Origin: Anaerolineales bacterium
GTDB taxonomy: Bacteria; Chloroflexota; Anaerolineae; Anaerolineales; Villigracilaceae
NCBI GenBank assembly: GCA_016789305.1
Contig: JAEURJ010000002.1
Span: 62,001-126,000 of the forward strand
Direction of reading: 5' to 3'
Length of the DNA: 64,000 bases
Positions within the stretch are counted from its first letter, which is position 1. The number at the start of each line of letters is the position of its first letter. Positions 1 through 8,733 of the stretch are shown piece by piece. The notes under the pieces were generated by a model. The model was not told where the DNA came from and searched no databases. It saw nothing but the letters and a program-made list of their open reading frames with translations. The translations under genes and the position numbers were made by a program.

Positions 1-5
1 CCCGA

Positions 6-317
6 TCAGGCCTTGATGGTTTTCAACAGGTTTTCAGTTGCAACAGACTCAGGTGCAAATTTGACCATGAGCTGGCCGCAGCAATATGCAACACGTTCCT
101 GATTGAGGGTATAGAAAGTTTGCTTGCCTTCCTCGCGGACGGTCACCAAATCAGCCTCGCGCAGAATGGCAAGGTGATGGGAAACAGTGGGCTGGGAGAC
201 ATCCAGCTTCTCGACTATTTCGTTGACGGAAACCGAACAGCAACAACAAATGTTCATGATCTTCTGGCGGGTTTCGTCGGAGATCGCTTTGGCGAATAGC
301 ACAGGGTTGAATTTCAT
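6..317 (-). CDS. ArsR/SmtB family metal(loid)-responsive repressor
   Basis: This 103-residue protein is a winged-helix DNA-binding repressor of the ArsR/SmtB family, which releases its operator when it binds metal or metalloid ions. The recognition helix lies around residues 38-55 (QPTVSHHLAILREADLV) and the wing around 58-70. Four consecutive cysteines (C24-C27) sit in the position used by alpha3-type sensors such as ArsR, and C79-C80 could add ligands. The family assignment is firm; the ligand (As(III), Cd/Pb or another thiophilic ion) is inferred. A palindromic operator lies directly upstream. No efflux or reductase gene is seen on this side, so the target operon, if any, lies beyond the left edge of the window. 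Confidence 0.9.
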   Translation of the reverse strand: MKFNPVLFAKAISDETRQKIMNICCCCSVSVNEIVEKLDVSQPTVSHHLAILREADLVTVREEGKQTFYTLNQERVAYCCGQLMVKFAPESVATENLLKTIKA

Positions 318-343
318 GTCAATAACTTTCTTGTGGTTATTAT

Positions 344-364
344 ATAGACAAACGTCTATTTGTC
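344..364 (-). promoter_or_regulatory. Putative operator of the ArsR-type gene
   Basis: Two overlapping inverted repeats lie 27-47 bp upstream of the ArsR start. ATAGAC-N4-GTCTAT occupies 344-359, and GACAAA-N6-TTTGTC occupies 347-364. Size and AT-rich character match ArsR/SmtB operators, so autorepression is likely. No base-level match to a specific known operator was tested. Confidence 0.6.
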
Positions 365-379
365 AAGAGAGAAAATAAC

Positions 380-2173
380 CTAAGGTTGTGTAGGCATTGG
401 TATGGTTTCATTTACAGTCATCTGGCTTGATCCGTCTGCATTGTATATTGTTATTTGGTGGATAGCATTTGTAGTATTGGCAATGGCCTCCCATGACTCC
501 CGTTTGGTGAGCCGAGGTGTGCTGTTGGCAACCGTGTAGGTATCGATGCCCCATTTACCGGCGCTTTCACGCCATTGGGAACGAATCTCCGAATTGCCGG
601 GAAACTCTGGTGAAGTGATAGTGTCATATGCCTTGCTATAAACAAAGCCTGCGATGGCTGGGTCGTACAAATAGTAAAGGTAGGGAATGTTTGGACCGGC
701 GGGCAGGAATTCCACGATGCGGAAATCATCATTGCCGTCATAATTCATATCCCCAACGATCAAGCTGCCTGGTGTGTTAATCGGCGTTAAGGTTTCCTTG
801 GTCACAGTGATATTTTGTGTAAAGGCGCCAAGGCCAACTTCTTCCGGCTTTTGGAAAATGTTGATAGTTGCAATCTTCATATTTGAGGATGCATCGAAGA
901 TTCCGCACACTTTGAAGTATGTGGTATTCGTATTTGTGTTGACGAATTTAATGGTGCGAGTCAGGTCTACGCAGTTATTAGTAGTTGTAGCTACTCCACC
1001 CGCAGAATTAAGCGGCACTTTTAGTATTTTCCCGACAGTCAACACATTAGAATTGACCATTTGCAAAACAGCGGCATCTGCATTGTATTTTGTGGCAATA
1101 GAGGCCCATGTTTCGCCGGACTGGACAGTGTGAACTCCTATACAAGGCGGGCCGTAAATTTTCCCGGCACTGCCAATGTTTGGCACTGTGATCGTTGTGT
1201 TCGGTGAAATCTGGCCGGGATTGAGCAGTTGAGGGTTTGCCTGCTGTAACTTGATTGGATCCACACCGTAACAACGTGCGATTTGCCAGATCCATTCACC
1301 ACTGAGTACTTGATGTTTGATGGTTGAACCGGCAACCAGGTTTGAGGAGTTTGATTGGGTCGTTCCGCTTTTTGTGAGAGTTGCTGTTGCGGGCTGTGAA
1401 GGTCCGGCGCCGCCACCGGATGCGGTCGCGCTGGTCGCTAGGGAGGTGGAACTTATGTCAGCTTGAGTGACTGTATAGGTGGCAGAGCAGGCCACTGTTG
1501 CGTTGGAAGCGAGGGTTGTATCCGCAGTACCGCAATTAATCGGTGAGCTGATACCAGCATCGGTTACCGTAAATTGCGCGGGTCCCAAAGAAGAGGATCC
1601 GCTGTTTTTGATCACGTAGTTATAAGTGATCGTTTGACCAACTCTGTCATATGTTATGGGATCTGCGGATTTTGTTAATGTCAGTGATTTTGATGGGACA
1701 GTTGCGACTGTGGTTATGACTTGATTTGAATTGACCGTATAAACATTGGCAGTTGCTGTGCTTGTGATGGAGCCCTTGTCAAGGTCAGCCTGCGTGATGG
1801 CGTATTCTGAGGTGCAGATAATAGTTTCGCCGGCATCCAATCGATCGTTAAGATTTCCAACGGTGTTGATGTTGGGACAAATTGGTGTCACGCCGGTGAT
1901 CGTAATGTTTGGAGGAATATCTGTACTGTCGTTACGCAGAACCTTGATGGTGTAAGTAAATTTGACGATCTGCCCAACTGCATTGAATGGAGTGGAAGTA
2001 TCCCCCTGGACAGTGAGCTCAAGATTTACTTTTTCTGCCATGGAAAGTGTTGCAGTTGGCTGGGCGATTAAAAGTGGGGCTTGAGTAGCGCTTGTGTTGG
2101 AGGAAAATCCGCAAGAAGCTAACAATAAGCCAATCAGTGTAGAAAGAAGTAGCGAATGAATTATTTTGTTCAT
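380..2173 (-). CDS. Lipoprotein with DUF11-like repeats and two LysM domains
   Basis: The start was moved 19 codons into the longest reading frame, to the ATG preceded by AAGGAAA. This gives a 597-residue protein beginning with a lipoprotein signal (lipobox LASC, Cys21). Residues about 45-150 and 160-260 are two DUF11/CARDB-like beta-sandwich repeats, each ending in an ATY.VTQAD-type motif. Two LysM modules follow (about 290-335 and 345-390), which usually bind peptidoglycan or other GlcNAc polymers. The last 200 residues contain a calcium-loop-like DMNYDGNDD motif and are otherwise unassigned. The protein is probably anchored in the membrane and contacts the wall. Its function beyond adhesion or scaffolding is unknown. 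Confidence 0.75.
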   Translation of the reverse strand: MNKIIHSLLLSTLIGLLLASCGFSSNTSATQAPLLIAQPTATLSMAEKVNLELTVQGDTSTPFNAVGQIVKFTYTIKVLRNDSTDIPPNITITGVTPICPNINTVGNLNDRLDAGETIICTSEYAITQADLDKGSITSTATANVYTVNSNQVITTVATVPSKSLTLTKSADPITYDRVGQTITYNYVIKNSGSSSLGPAQFTVTDAGISSPINCGTADTTLASNATVACSATYTVTQADISSTSLATSATASGGGAGPSQPATATLTKSGTTQSNSSNLVAGSTIKHQVLSGEWIWQIARCYGVDPIKLQQANPQLLNPGQISPNTTITVPNIGSAGKIYGPPCIGVHTVQSGETWASIATKYNADAAVLQMVNSNVLTVGKILKVPLNSAGGVATTTNNCVDLTRTIKFVNTNTNTTYFKVCGIFDASSNMKIATINIFQKPEEVGLGAFTQNITVTKETLTPINTPGSLIVGDMNYDGNDDFRIVEFLPAGPNIPYLYYLYDPAIAGFVYSKAYDTITSPEFPGNSEIRSQWRESAGKWGIDTYTVANSTPRLTKRESWEAIANTTNAIHQITIYNADGSSQMTVNETIPMPTQP

Positions 2174-2281
2174 TTCCGTTTCCTTTCCAGTTTGGCGAGT
2201 TGGCAATATTAATAAATTGAACGAAATCAATAAAAAGAGTATAGCACGAATAAATGAAGACTGTTTTTTTTATTTCTTCTA

Positions 2282-2318
2282 AACAATTATCCCCTGATCT
2301 TATCAGGGGATAATTGTT
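2282..2318. terminator. Perfect 17-bp hairpin between two lipoprotein genes
   Basis: A perfect inverted repeat (arms 2282-2298 and 2302-2318, 3-nt loop) lies just downstream of the minus-strand lipoprotein gene that ends at 2345. The U-tract is poor on the minus strand, so it may end transcription imperfectly or protect the 3' end. Confidence 0.6.
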
Positions 2319-2344
2319 CAATTCTTTAGTCTCTTTTTTAGGTG

Positions 2345-3322
2345 TTATTGAGTTGCGCAGATCCCAGGTTCCAATCCAGTAGCATCATAGCCAATAGCCT
2401 GTCGGCAGGTATTGTCAAACTCGGACAATTCCTTGATTGGATAGAAGTTTGTGATTTCGGAGTTGGCGGCTCCGGCCTGTTCGTATGTAAAATGATCGTT
2501 GTAATCGAACAATGCCGGATCAAGATGGGTCCCTGACCAAATTCCCGCAGTGTATGTCTTTTCACCGCCTAAAAGCGACTGTTTGTATGCAATTTGGAAG
2601 CTGTGCGGATCGACGGGATCTAAACGTACCCAGGCGAGATCGGCATCATCTCCAGTTCCCTGATCGAACAAAATGGTTTCGAATCCGTCGCTGCTGGCAC
2701 CGGCGCTGTCCGCCTTTGCAGGGCTTACTCCGCCTATGTCGAGATTTCCATCTTTGTAAACGCGAACTCCCTGGGTTGTCCACTCTGCGGAAGAAGGATT
2801 ATCCACCATGATGAGGTATTCGCCAAAACCATTTTGGTCCAAGTCCAATTCAATAGCATATTGGCCTGTGAATGCATTATTCACATCACGCCCAACCGTG
2901 GTGATGATTGCGTATACCCAGGTGGGATCTTCTGGATAGACGATTACCTTATCAAGGTCAAGGTGTGGGAAATAGACATCCATTGCGTTGGCATTGTAGG
3001 GTCGTTCAAATTTTCCATCGGAGAAATCGTCACCGAGCAAGGCGCGTGCTGCATTCGTTGAACTGACTGTACTGTGGTCGCCCCATCTTTCACCACCTGA
3101 AGTTGGCGGCGTGCCGGGAACATTTGTGTGTTGGATTGCTGGTGCTGTTTCCGGTTGGACAACTGCCGGTGAAGTGGCTTCTGGTAAAGAAGTTGGTGCT
3201 TCAGTGGCGATGGATGCCACCATTGGCGGCTCGGTTGGTTGTGACTGAGGTGCAGATGTACTACAGGCCGTCATCAAACCACAAAGCAGGATGACAGATA
3301 GAAAGTTTGAAAATTTCTTCAT
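2345..3322 (-). CDS. Hypothetical lipoprotein
   Basis: This 325-residue protein starts with a lipoprotein signal (LMTAC, Cys20), followed by a Pro/Thr/Glu-rich linker to about residue 85. The remaining ~240 residues form a globular domain with acidic surface loops, such as DLDQNGFGEYLIMV, which resembles a calcium-loop motif. The start has a good Shine-Dalgarno (AAGGAG). No known family was recognised. It sits with the upstream LysM lipoprotein but is separated from it by a strong hairpin, so they are probably separate transcripts. Confidence 0.7.
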   Translation of the reverse strand: MKKFSNFLSVILLCGLMTACSTSAPQSQPTEPPMVASIATEAPTSLPEATSPAVVQPETAPAIQHTNVPGTPPTSGGERWGDHSTVSSTNAARALLGDDFSDGKFERPYNANAMDVYFPHLDLDKVIVYPEDPTWVYAIITTVGRDVNNAFTGQYAIELDLDQNGFGEYLIMVDNPSSAEWTTQGVRVYKDGNLDIGGVSPAKADSAGASSDGFETILFDQGTGDDADLAWVRLDPVDPHSFQIAYKQSLLGGEKTYTAGIWSGTHLDPALFDYNDHFTYEQAGAANSEITNFYPIKELSEFDNTCRQAIGYDATGLEPGICATQ

Positions 3323-3401
3323 GAATAATCTCCTTTTTTACTAGTTGGATAATTAATTTTATATCTCCCCCAGCTTGATTTCCTATAAATACGAAATTTT
3401 T

Positions 3402-3423
3402 GAGTTTGCAATTTTGCAAACTC
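3402..3423. repeat. 22-bp palindrome in intergenic gap
   Basis: GAGTTTGCAA and TTGCAAACTC form a perfect inverted repeat between the DUF1786 gene and the downstream lipoprotein gene. It could be a weak terminator of the former or an operator for the latter. No other signal supports either reading. Confidence 0.4.
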
Positions 3424-3512
3424 TCCTAATTTGATGGAGTTCGGGAAATTAGTACCTCCATAGGATGGACGAATCGTTATTTTCTTTTCCCCCAGCACAC
3501 ATTTGATTTAAT

Positions 3513-4664
3513 TTAGAGTGGATTGTCCCATGGTGCAACGCCATGTCTTGGCACGCTTCGCAGAGACCTGTTTACTGCCTCCGTTACATCCGGCAGAATC
3601 TCTGCTGTGGCAGCCAGCAGCCCAAAGCAGCCTGCAATCATCATGTCGCCAAATGGAACAGCAAAGTAGGGGTTTAATTGTCTATCGTTTATTGCGGTGA
3701 ACATACTTCGTCTTGGGCCGGTGACCACGATATCAAAATCATCCTGCCCGAACTTAAACGGGCCTGTTCCATACACCAACGCACCATGACCCATGTCATC
3801 GAAAATATCTTGATGCCTGAGTGATCCATCGGCCAGTGCGCGAATATATTTTTCCAACTTGGGTAGATTGATCTCGCCAGTGTGATGTTCAAAAACGCCT
3901 TCGATTCCATCCCCCAAACGAAATGCCAGCGTATGAAAATTCCCCACATTGACAATGATCTTGCATTTTCGATTCGCTACTATTGGGTCGAAGTTCGCGC
4001 CTAAGACAGCTGCGGGGGCTGTATCCATTACCACCAATGGACAAGGCAAATCCACCGACGAATCGGCTACGGATTGCAGGCGGGTCATGATCTTTGGGAT
4101 TTCAGACGAAAGAAAGGCGAAAGAGGAAAGAGAGTTATGTTTACGAATTCTCTCATCAAGATAATCAAACCTGAATTGTCTATCCGAGACTCCTGCGGGC
4201 GCATTGCCATGATCAAAAACGGCCACAGCGATGGCCCCCAGGTCTTGGAGGGAGACACCATAGTCATTAAAAGTTTTTGAGATCAATTCAAAATCGAAAT
4301 CTTTCAATTCGATTTTGTCAGCAGCAGAGAGCTTGCGGCCTTCATCTTCTGAAACAATTTTAATTCCCAGAGATTCCACTTTATCCAATTCATCGTTCAA
4401 AGTAGTCGCGGCAGAGGGTGTCATGTAAACAGATATTCCTGCACGTGCAGCTTCCTCGATTGCCCAGGCCGAAGGGCCGCCTCCCATTTGATGGCCTGTC
4501 AGCAGGATCGGGGTCCGCGAAAGAAGCGCTTGTTTGACACGGCGGTGAATCATCATGGTGGGAGATGGCAGGATAAGTTTGAATCCGTTTTCGATGTCGA
4601 GATTCGAATCATATAAAAAAATATCCTGTGTTCCTGTACCGATGTCTACCGCTAAAATTTTCAT
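3513..4664 (-). CDS. DUF1786 family protein (actin-like ATPase fold)
   Basis: The 383-residue protein opens with ILAVDIGTGTQDIFLYD, the phosphate-1 signature of the actin/Hsp70/sugar-kinase fold, and continues with DUF1786-type motifs such as GHQMGGGPSAWA near residue 58 and NVGNFHTLAF near 240. DUF1786 proteins are sometimes labelled pyruvate formate-lyase activating-like, but they lack a radical-SAM cysteine motif and their biochemistry is unknown. The gene follows the VIT1-type gene by 18 bp and is probably cotranscribed with it. That suggests, but does not show, a link with metal handling. Confidence 0.75.
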   Translation of the reverse strand: MKILAVDIGTGTQDIFLYDSNLDIENGFKLILPSPTMMIHRRVKQALLSRTPILLTGHQMGGGPSAWAIEEAARAGISVYMTPSAATTLNDELDKVESLGIKIVSEDEGRKLSAADKIELKDFDFELISKTFNDYGVSLQDLGAIAVAVFDHGNAPAGVSDRQFRFDYLDERIRKHNSLSSFAFLSSEIPKIMTRLQSVADSSVDLPCPLVVMDTAPAAVLGANFDPIVANRKCKIIVNVGNFHTLAFRLGDGIEGVFEHHTGEINLPKLEKYIRALADGSLRHQDIFDDMGHGALVYGTGPFKFGQDDFDIVVTGPRRSMFTAINDRQLNPYFAVPFGDMMIAGCFGLLAATAEILPDVTEAVNRSLRSVPRHGVAPWDNPL

Positions 4665-4682
4665 GGTTGAACCGGCAAATCG

Positions 4683-5555
4683 CTAAATTTCAATTCCAAG
4701 CCAGGTGCGGATGAAATATCCGATTACAAATGAGAACGCGGCAACGCTGAGGCTTAACCCTGCCATTTCGACAAATCGCTCACGGAAGGATTCGCCTTTG
4801 GCAACGGAAATATAGTAATTGAAAACAGCGATGATGATCACAGCTGTTGTGAGCGCAATGGCAAGATCCAGATAGTAGTTTTCGAAAAGTAAATAAGGAA
4901 GGATTAACAAAGTAACAGTGACAATGTAGGCGATGCCTGTGTAAATTGCGGCGCGTACTGGTTGTTTGCTGGTCTTTTCGGAGCGGGTGGAAAGATATTC
5001 ACTCGCTGCCATCGACATGGAAGCAGCAATGCCGGTGATGAGGCCTGAAAGGGCGATAAGTTTTACATCCTGTAGGGCGAGGGTCAGACCGGCCAACGCA
5101 CCTGTCAGTTCAACAAGAGCATCGTTGAGGCCGAGTACAACCGAGCCTGCATATTGCAATCGTTCTTCATCAAGCATTTCGATCAATTGGTGCTCGTGCC
5201 GGTCTTCTTCCGCTTCATATTTTGTGGCTTCAGGGATTTCCTTTGCCACAGCTGCGTAATTTACCTGGGCAGCTTCTTCACCTTGTTCCATTAGTTTTAC
5301 GCCAAATGTAAAACCGAAGAGAATACTAATGGTGTAATAAAACCAAACAAAAAACCAGCGTGGCTGTACTTCCGCATTGGTGTATCCCTTCCAGCCGTTG
5401 TAGTGGCGTAATTCATCCTCGGCGATTTGATCGAGGATCTTTGCGTTCTCTTCCGATTTGATGCGCTTTGCAAGGCGCTTGTAAATGTGATATTCGGTGA
5501 TCTCTGTTTGTTGAAAGAGAAGTACTTTTTTGCGAATGTCTGCACTAAGTTTCAT
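4683..5555 (-). CDS. Ferritin-like domain fused to VIT1/CCC1-type metal transporter
   Basis: The 290-residue protein has an N-terminal rubrerythrin/ferritin-like domain (about residues 5-140) with carboxylate and histidine motifs (E.TEYHIY, EDELRHY, EEDRHEHQ). It is followed by a C-terminal VIT1/CCC1 domain with about four membrane helices and the typical GLNDALVELTGALAGLTLAL motif. Related fusion proteins (MbfA type) export iron or manganese, with the ferritin-like part as the cytosolic sensor or loader. A pair of hydrophobic residues near 75-95 joins the two halves. The start at 5555 was chosen over a longer frame because AAGGAG stands 7 nt upstream of it. The exact metal is not readable from sequence. 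Confidence 0.85.
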   Translation of the reverse strand: MKLSADIRKKVLLFQQTEITEYHIYKRLAKRIKSEENAKILDQIAEDELRHYNGWKGYTNAEVQPRWFFVWFYYTISILFGFTFGVKLMEQGEEAAQVNYAAVAKEIPEATKYEAEEDRHEHQLIEMLDEERLQYAGSVVLGLNDALVELTGALAGLTLALQDVKLIALSGLITGIAASMSMAASEYLSTRSEKTSKQPVRAAIYTGIAYIVTVTLLILPYLLFENYYLDLAIALTTAVIIIAVFNYYISVAKGESFRERFVEMAGLSLSVAAFSFVIGYFIRTWLGIEI

Positions 5556-5659
5556 AATAATCTCCTTAAATAACGATGATGAATTCAATTGTAAGCGATT
5601 TTATTAAACAAAAATTCACCCAACATTTGAGGTGTCAGGTGAATTAATTTCTGGTTGTT

Positions 5660-6463
5660 TTATGCTTTTTGCAGGACGAAATACCAATATCTGCGGTTGT
5701 CTAGATGCGGCAGGGCGTTCGGCGAATTGGGTGTCAGCCCGGCAAAATGGTAGAACTGTTTGCGCAATATCTTCGGCACGTAGGTATTGACCAGCTCAAT
5801 GCGATGTTCGCGATCCAACTCCATAGCTTTCAACACATTTTCGGTAATGTCCTCTTCCTTGACCACTTTCAATCCCATGTTTTTTAACTGGGCGTGCCAG
5901 GATTCAAGTTTTTCCACATAACGCAAATCGGTATATAGAAAATATCCATTTGGCTTGAGGATGCGGCGGACATGTTCAAAGAATTTTGTGATGTTTGGAT
6001 AATAGAGTGATGCTTCAACATTGATTACGATATCGAAGGAGTTGTCGGGAAAGTTCAACGACTCTGCATTGCCGTGATGGAATTTGAGGCCTTCCATGTC
6101 GTACTGGCTGCGACAAAACTCGATGGCGCGTGCGGAGAAATCCACACCGGTGTAAGACCTGGGTTTGAAATAATTCATGATGAAGTGCGCGCCTCCACCC
6201 CGCCCGGAACTGACTTCCAATGCATCGGCATTTTTCCAGTCCACAGATTTTGCAACGTGATGATAGAGCTGAAGTGGATAGCGATGTTTTTCGTATTCTG
6301 GTTCCAGGGAGATGGGCTCCACGCCTTGATGATGAGCCGTATATCCGAAGTTCATGAACAGCACTTCTTTTTTTAGATTCAGCGCCGAAACGAATTCGTA
6401 TTGTAGACGCGTCAGCCAGCTCTTAACATTTGGGAAACGGTGAAATAATATCTTGTTCAGCAT
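5660..6463 (-). CDS. Class I SAM-dependent methyltransferase
   Basis: The 267-residue protein is a Rossmann-fold methyltransferase. The SAM-binding loop is ALEVSSGRGGGAHF (about residue 82), followed by the acidic motif II region (YTGVDFSARAI) and the NFPDNSFDIVINVEA motif around 133. The SSGRGGG form of motif I resembles methyltransferases acting on lipid or polyketide substrates (phthiotriol-dimycocerosate methyltransferase type), so a lipophilic substrate is plausible. The first 45 residues are an extension not needed by the fold. The start has a strong GGAGGAG ribosome site. A GGGGGTATAAT promoter element lies about 80 bp upstream. Confidence 0.8.
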   Translation of the reverse strand: MLNKILFHRFPNVKSWLTRLQYEFVSALNLKKEVLFMNFGYTAHHQGVEPISLEPEYEKHRYPLQLYHHVAKSVDWKNADALEVSSGRGGGAHFIMNYFKPRSYTGVDFSARAIEFCRSQYDMEGLKFHHGNAESLNFPDNSFDIVINVEASLYYPNITKFFEHVRRILKPNGYFLYTDLRYVEKLESWHAQLKNMGLKVVKEEDITENVLKAMELDREHRIELVNTYVPKILRKQFYHFAGLTPNSPNALPHLDNRRYWYFVLQKA

Positions 6464-6544
6464 GTCGTTTTCTCTCCTCCACAGGATTTATTTTTGAATG
6501 GGAATTCAAAATCCGCCGGACTCTTCCAGGTTAGGTTGGCGCGT

Positions 6545-6555
6545 ATTATACCCCC
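6545..6555 (-). promoter_or_regulatory. GGG-TATAAT promoter for the methyltransferase gene
   Basis: On the minus strand the sequence reads GGGGGTATAATACGC, with the -10 box at 6545-6550. It would start transcription about 75 nt before the methyltransferase ATG. No good -35 box was found at normal spacing, as in other GGG-TATAAT promoters in this window. Confidence 0.55.
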
Positions 6556-6571
6556 ATGAGTGTGGAGAGAA

Positions 6572-7108
6572 CTAATCACCTTCCTGGCTGGCATGGCGCA
6601 GGTTGTGATGGATGGTGAAGAACAGCATTTCGCGAACGGTTAATTTACCTATGATTGGATGAGGCAATTGCACTTCATCCAGGTCGTTTTCATTCCACCC
6701 TTCAAGTACAGAGATCAATTTATCGATTATGGAAGATAATTGATCTAGCAACTCTGCTTTTTCTTGCTCGGGGGATTGTGGAGTATTTTGTTTAGGCAGA
6801 AATGTTCCAGAAGCTTGTGCACCGTAAGCGATCTCTCCACGGTAGATCGTGCAGATTTCATCATAAGTCCTTGATAAATTACCCGGCCTGCCAAACATCG
6901 TTTGCAGCGCCACTTTAGGTAATTTCAAGGCTTTGATTAGAGGTTTAATCGCTCGTATTATGTGATCCACATTATCAGAAGCAGACCAGACCTCTCCCTG
7001 TCGCGTAAAGAACCCATGGTCAGGAATGTCGGCAAACCAATTTAGTGCGCGCTGCTCTGAGTCTTTTAATGCAGATATTATGTCAATTTTTGAGTTGATT
7101 TCAGTCAT
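6572..7108 (-). CDS. DinB-like metal-dependent hydrolase-fold protein
   Basis: The 178-residue protein has the DinB/YfiT four-helix-bundle pattern: a histidine in the first third (NVDHIIRAI, about residue 50) and a C-terminal TIHHNLRHASQ motif (about 165-176) that normally supply the metal-binding histidines. DinB-fold proteins include thiol transferases and many uncharacterised members, so the activity is unknown. A TTG four codons further upstream is possible. The ATG at 7108 was preferred because GGAAA precedes it at normal spacing. Confidence 0.8.
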   Translation of the reverse strand: MTEINSKIDIISALKDSEQRALNWFADIPDHGFFTRQGEVWSASDNVDHIIRAIKPLIKALKLPKVALQTMFGRPGNLSRTYDEICTIYRGEIAYGAQASGTFLPKQNTPQSPEQEKAELLDQLSSIIDKLISVLEGWNENDLDEVQLPHPIIGKLTVREMLFFTIHHNLRHASQEGD

Positions 7109-7189
7109 ATCGATTTCCAATTCTTTAGTGGTTTCTTGTTATTAAACCCTTCGCCTGTAGGATTGGTTTCTCGATATTTTTTCTGGTAT

Positions 7190-7224
7190 AAGAAACAGGC
7201 CGCAGTCTCTGCGGCCTGTTTCTT
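7190..7224 (-). terminator. 16-bp hairpin after gcvPB
   Basis: A perfect 16-bp stem (7190-7205 with 7209-7224, 3-nt loop) lies 22 bp after the gcvPB stop codon, where the gcv operon should end. The 3' arm ends in TTTCTT on the minus strand. Confidence 0.75.
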
Positions 7225-7245
7225 CAATTAAATAGGAATTACCTT

Positions 7246-8733
7246 TTACTTCATCGTCTCATAATTTTCGGGCAGCCAGCAACAAAGGACCAATTCTCTC
7301 GCAGCTTTAACCTCGTCCATCCGACCGAATTGAGTGTCATTTGGGGCGTTGTGCAGCAAGTCAGGCTGGGACTTGGCCTCCTCAGCGATTTTGATCAACG
7401 CATCCGCAAAACGATCAAGGGTGTCTTTGTTCTCGGTTTCGGTGGGTTCGATCATCAACGCTTCATGAACAATCAATGGGAAATAATTTGTGGGTGGGTG
7501 GAAGTTGTAATCCATTAAGCGTTTTGAAATATCCAATGCGCGGATGTCACTGCCTTCAAATTGTCCTTCCATGACAAATTCATGCATACAGATTCGGTCA
7601 AATGGAATTTTGTAGGTTCCACGCAAGCGTGCCTGCAGATAATTTGCGTTGAGCACGGCATATTGGGAGATGTCTTTGAGGCCATCGGGTCCGTGCATTC
7701 CGATGTAAGTATAAGAGCGGACAAGTCCGCCGCCAAAGTGACCGTGGAATGCCTTCATCCGCCCAATGCTATGTTTGGGTGTGACGAAACCATACAAAGG
7801 CGGGGTGTCTTCATCCTCTTCTTCGATGATGCCAACGAGAGGCGAGGGTAGAAAGTCAACAAGTCGTTCGCTGACGCCGACGGGTCCGCAACCTGGTCCG
7901 CCGCCACCGTGGGGGACGGCAAAGGTCTTGTGCATGTTGAAATGCATGACGTCAAAGCCGAGGTCGCCGGGGCGGACGATGCCGAGGAGTGCGTTCAAGT
8001 TTGCGCCGTCCCCATACATAATGCCGCCACAATCCTTTACCAGCTTGATGACCTTTTCAATATTTTCATCGAACATGCCGAGCGTGTTTGGGTTGGTGAG
8101 CATCATGCCCACGACGGTATCGTCGCAGGCAGCTTCAAGGGCCTTGAGGTCCACATTGCCGCGTGCATCGGAGGGGATGGTCACGACGGTGAATCCCAAC
8201 ATGCCAACGGAAGCGGGATTGGTCCCATGGGCGGCATCAGGGATGAGCATCTTGGTACGTTTGGTGTCGCCACGTGATTTGTGATATGCGGCCATCATCA
8301 AAACGCCGGTGAATTCCCCATGCGCACCGGCGGCAGGCTGTAAAGTGATGCCGGCAAATCCGCTGATCTCCTTGAGCCATTCCTGCATTTCATACATCAA
8401 CACGAGATTGCCTTGCACAGTTTCAATCGGCTGCATTGGGTGGGTGTATAAAAAGCCCGGCAGGCGGCAGGTATCTTCATTGATCTTCGGGTTGTACTTC
8501 ATGGTGCAGGAACCCAAGGGATAGAAGCCGCCATCTACACTGTAGTTGAGTTGGCTGAGGTGCATGTAGTGACGAACCACATCCACTTCGGCGAGCTCGG
8601 GCAGGGGAAGGTCGGAGCGCAACAGCTCTTTGGGAGGCAGGACAGTTTCGGGCACGTCGGAGGCGGGCATGGTCACGCCGAGTCGGCCGGGGGAGGAGAG
8701 TTCAAAAATCGTAGGCTCGATTATCTTAGCCAT
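7246..8733 (-). CDS. gcvPB: Glycine dehydrogenase (decarboxylating), subunit 2
   Basis: This is the C-terminal half of the split P-protein of the glycine cleavage system. It decarboxylates glycine with PLP and transfers the aminomethyl group to the lipoyl arm of GcvH. The 495-residue length is normal for the subunit. The PLP-lysine motif is HFNMHKTFAVPHGGGGPG near residue 268. The substrate-handling GSCTMKYNPK and LQPAAGAHGE motifs are intact. Its start overlaps the end of gcvPA by 8 bp and is preceded by GGAG, so the two subunits are translationally coupled. Confidence 0.97.
   Translation of the reverse strand: MAKIIEPTIFELSSPGRLGVTMPASDVPETVLPPKELLRSDLPLPELAEVDVVRHYMHLSQLNYSVDGGFYPLGSCTMKYNPKINEDTCRLPGFLYTHPMQPIETVQGNLVLMYEMQEWLKEISGFAGITLQPAAGAHGEFTGVLMMAAYHKSRGDTKRTKMLIPDAAHGTNPASVGMLGFTVVTIPSDARGNVDLKALEAACDDTVVGMMLTNPNTLGMFDENIEKVIKLVKDCGGIMYGDGANLNALLGIVRPGDLGFDVMHFNMHKTFAVPHGGGGPGCGPVGVSERLVDFLPSPLVGIIEEEDEDTPPLYGFVTPKHSIGRMKAFHGHFGGGLVRSYTYIGMHGPDGLKDISQYAVLNANYLQARLRGTYKIPFDRICMHEFVMEGQFEGSDIRALDISKRLMDYNFHPPTNYFPLIVHEALMIEPTETENKDTLDRFADALIKIAEEAKSQPDLLHNAPNDTQFGRMDEVKAARELVLCCWLPENYETMK

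Noticed and set aside
451..741. Small minus-strand frames inside the LysM lipoprotein gene
   Set aside because: They are shadows in another frame with no ribosome site or family likeness.
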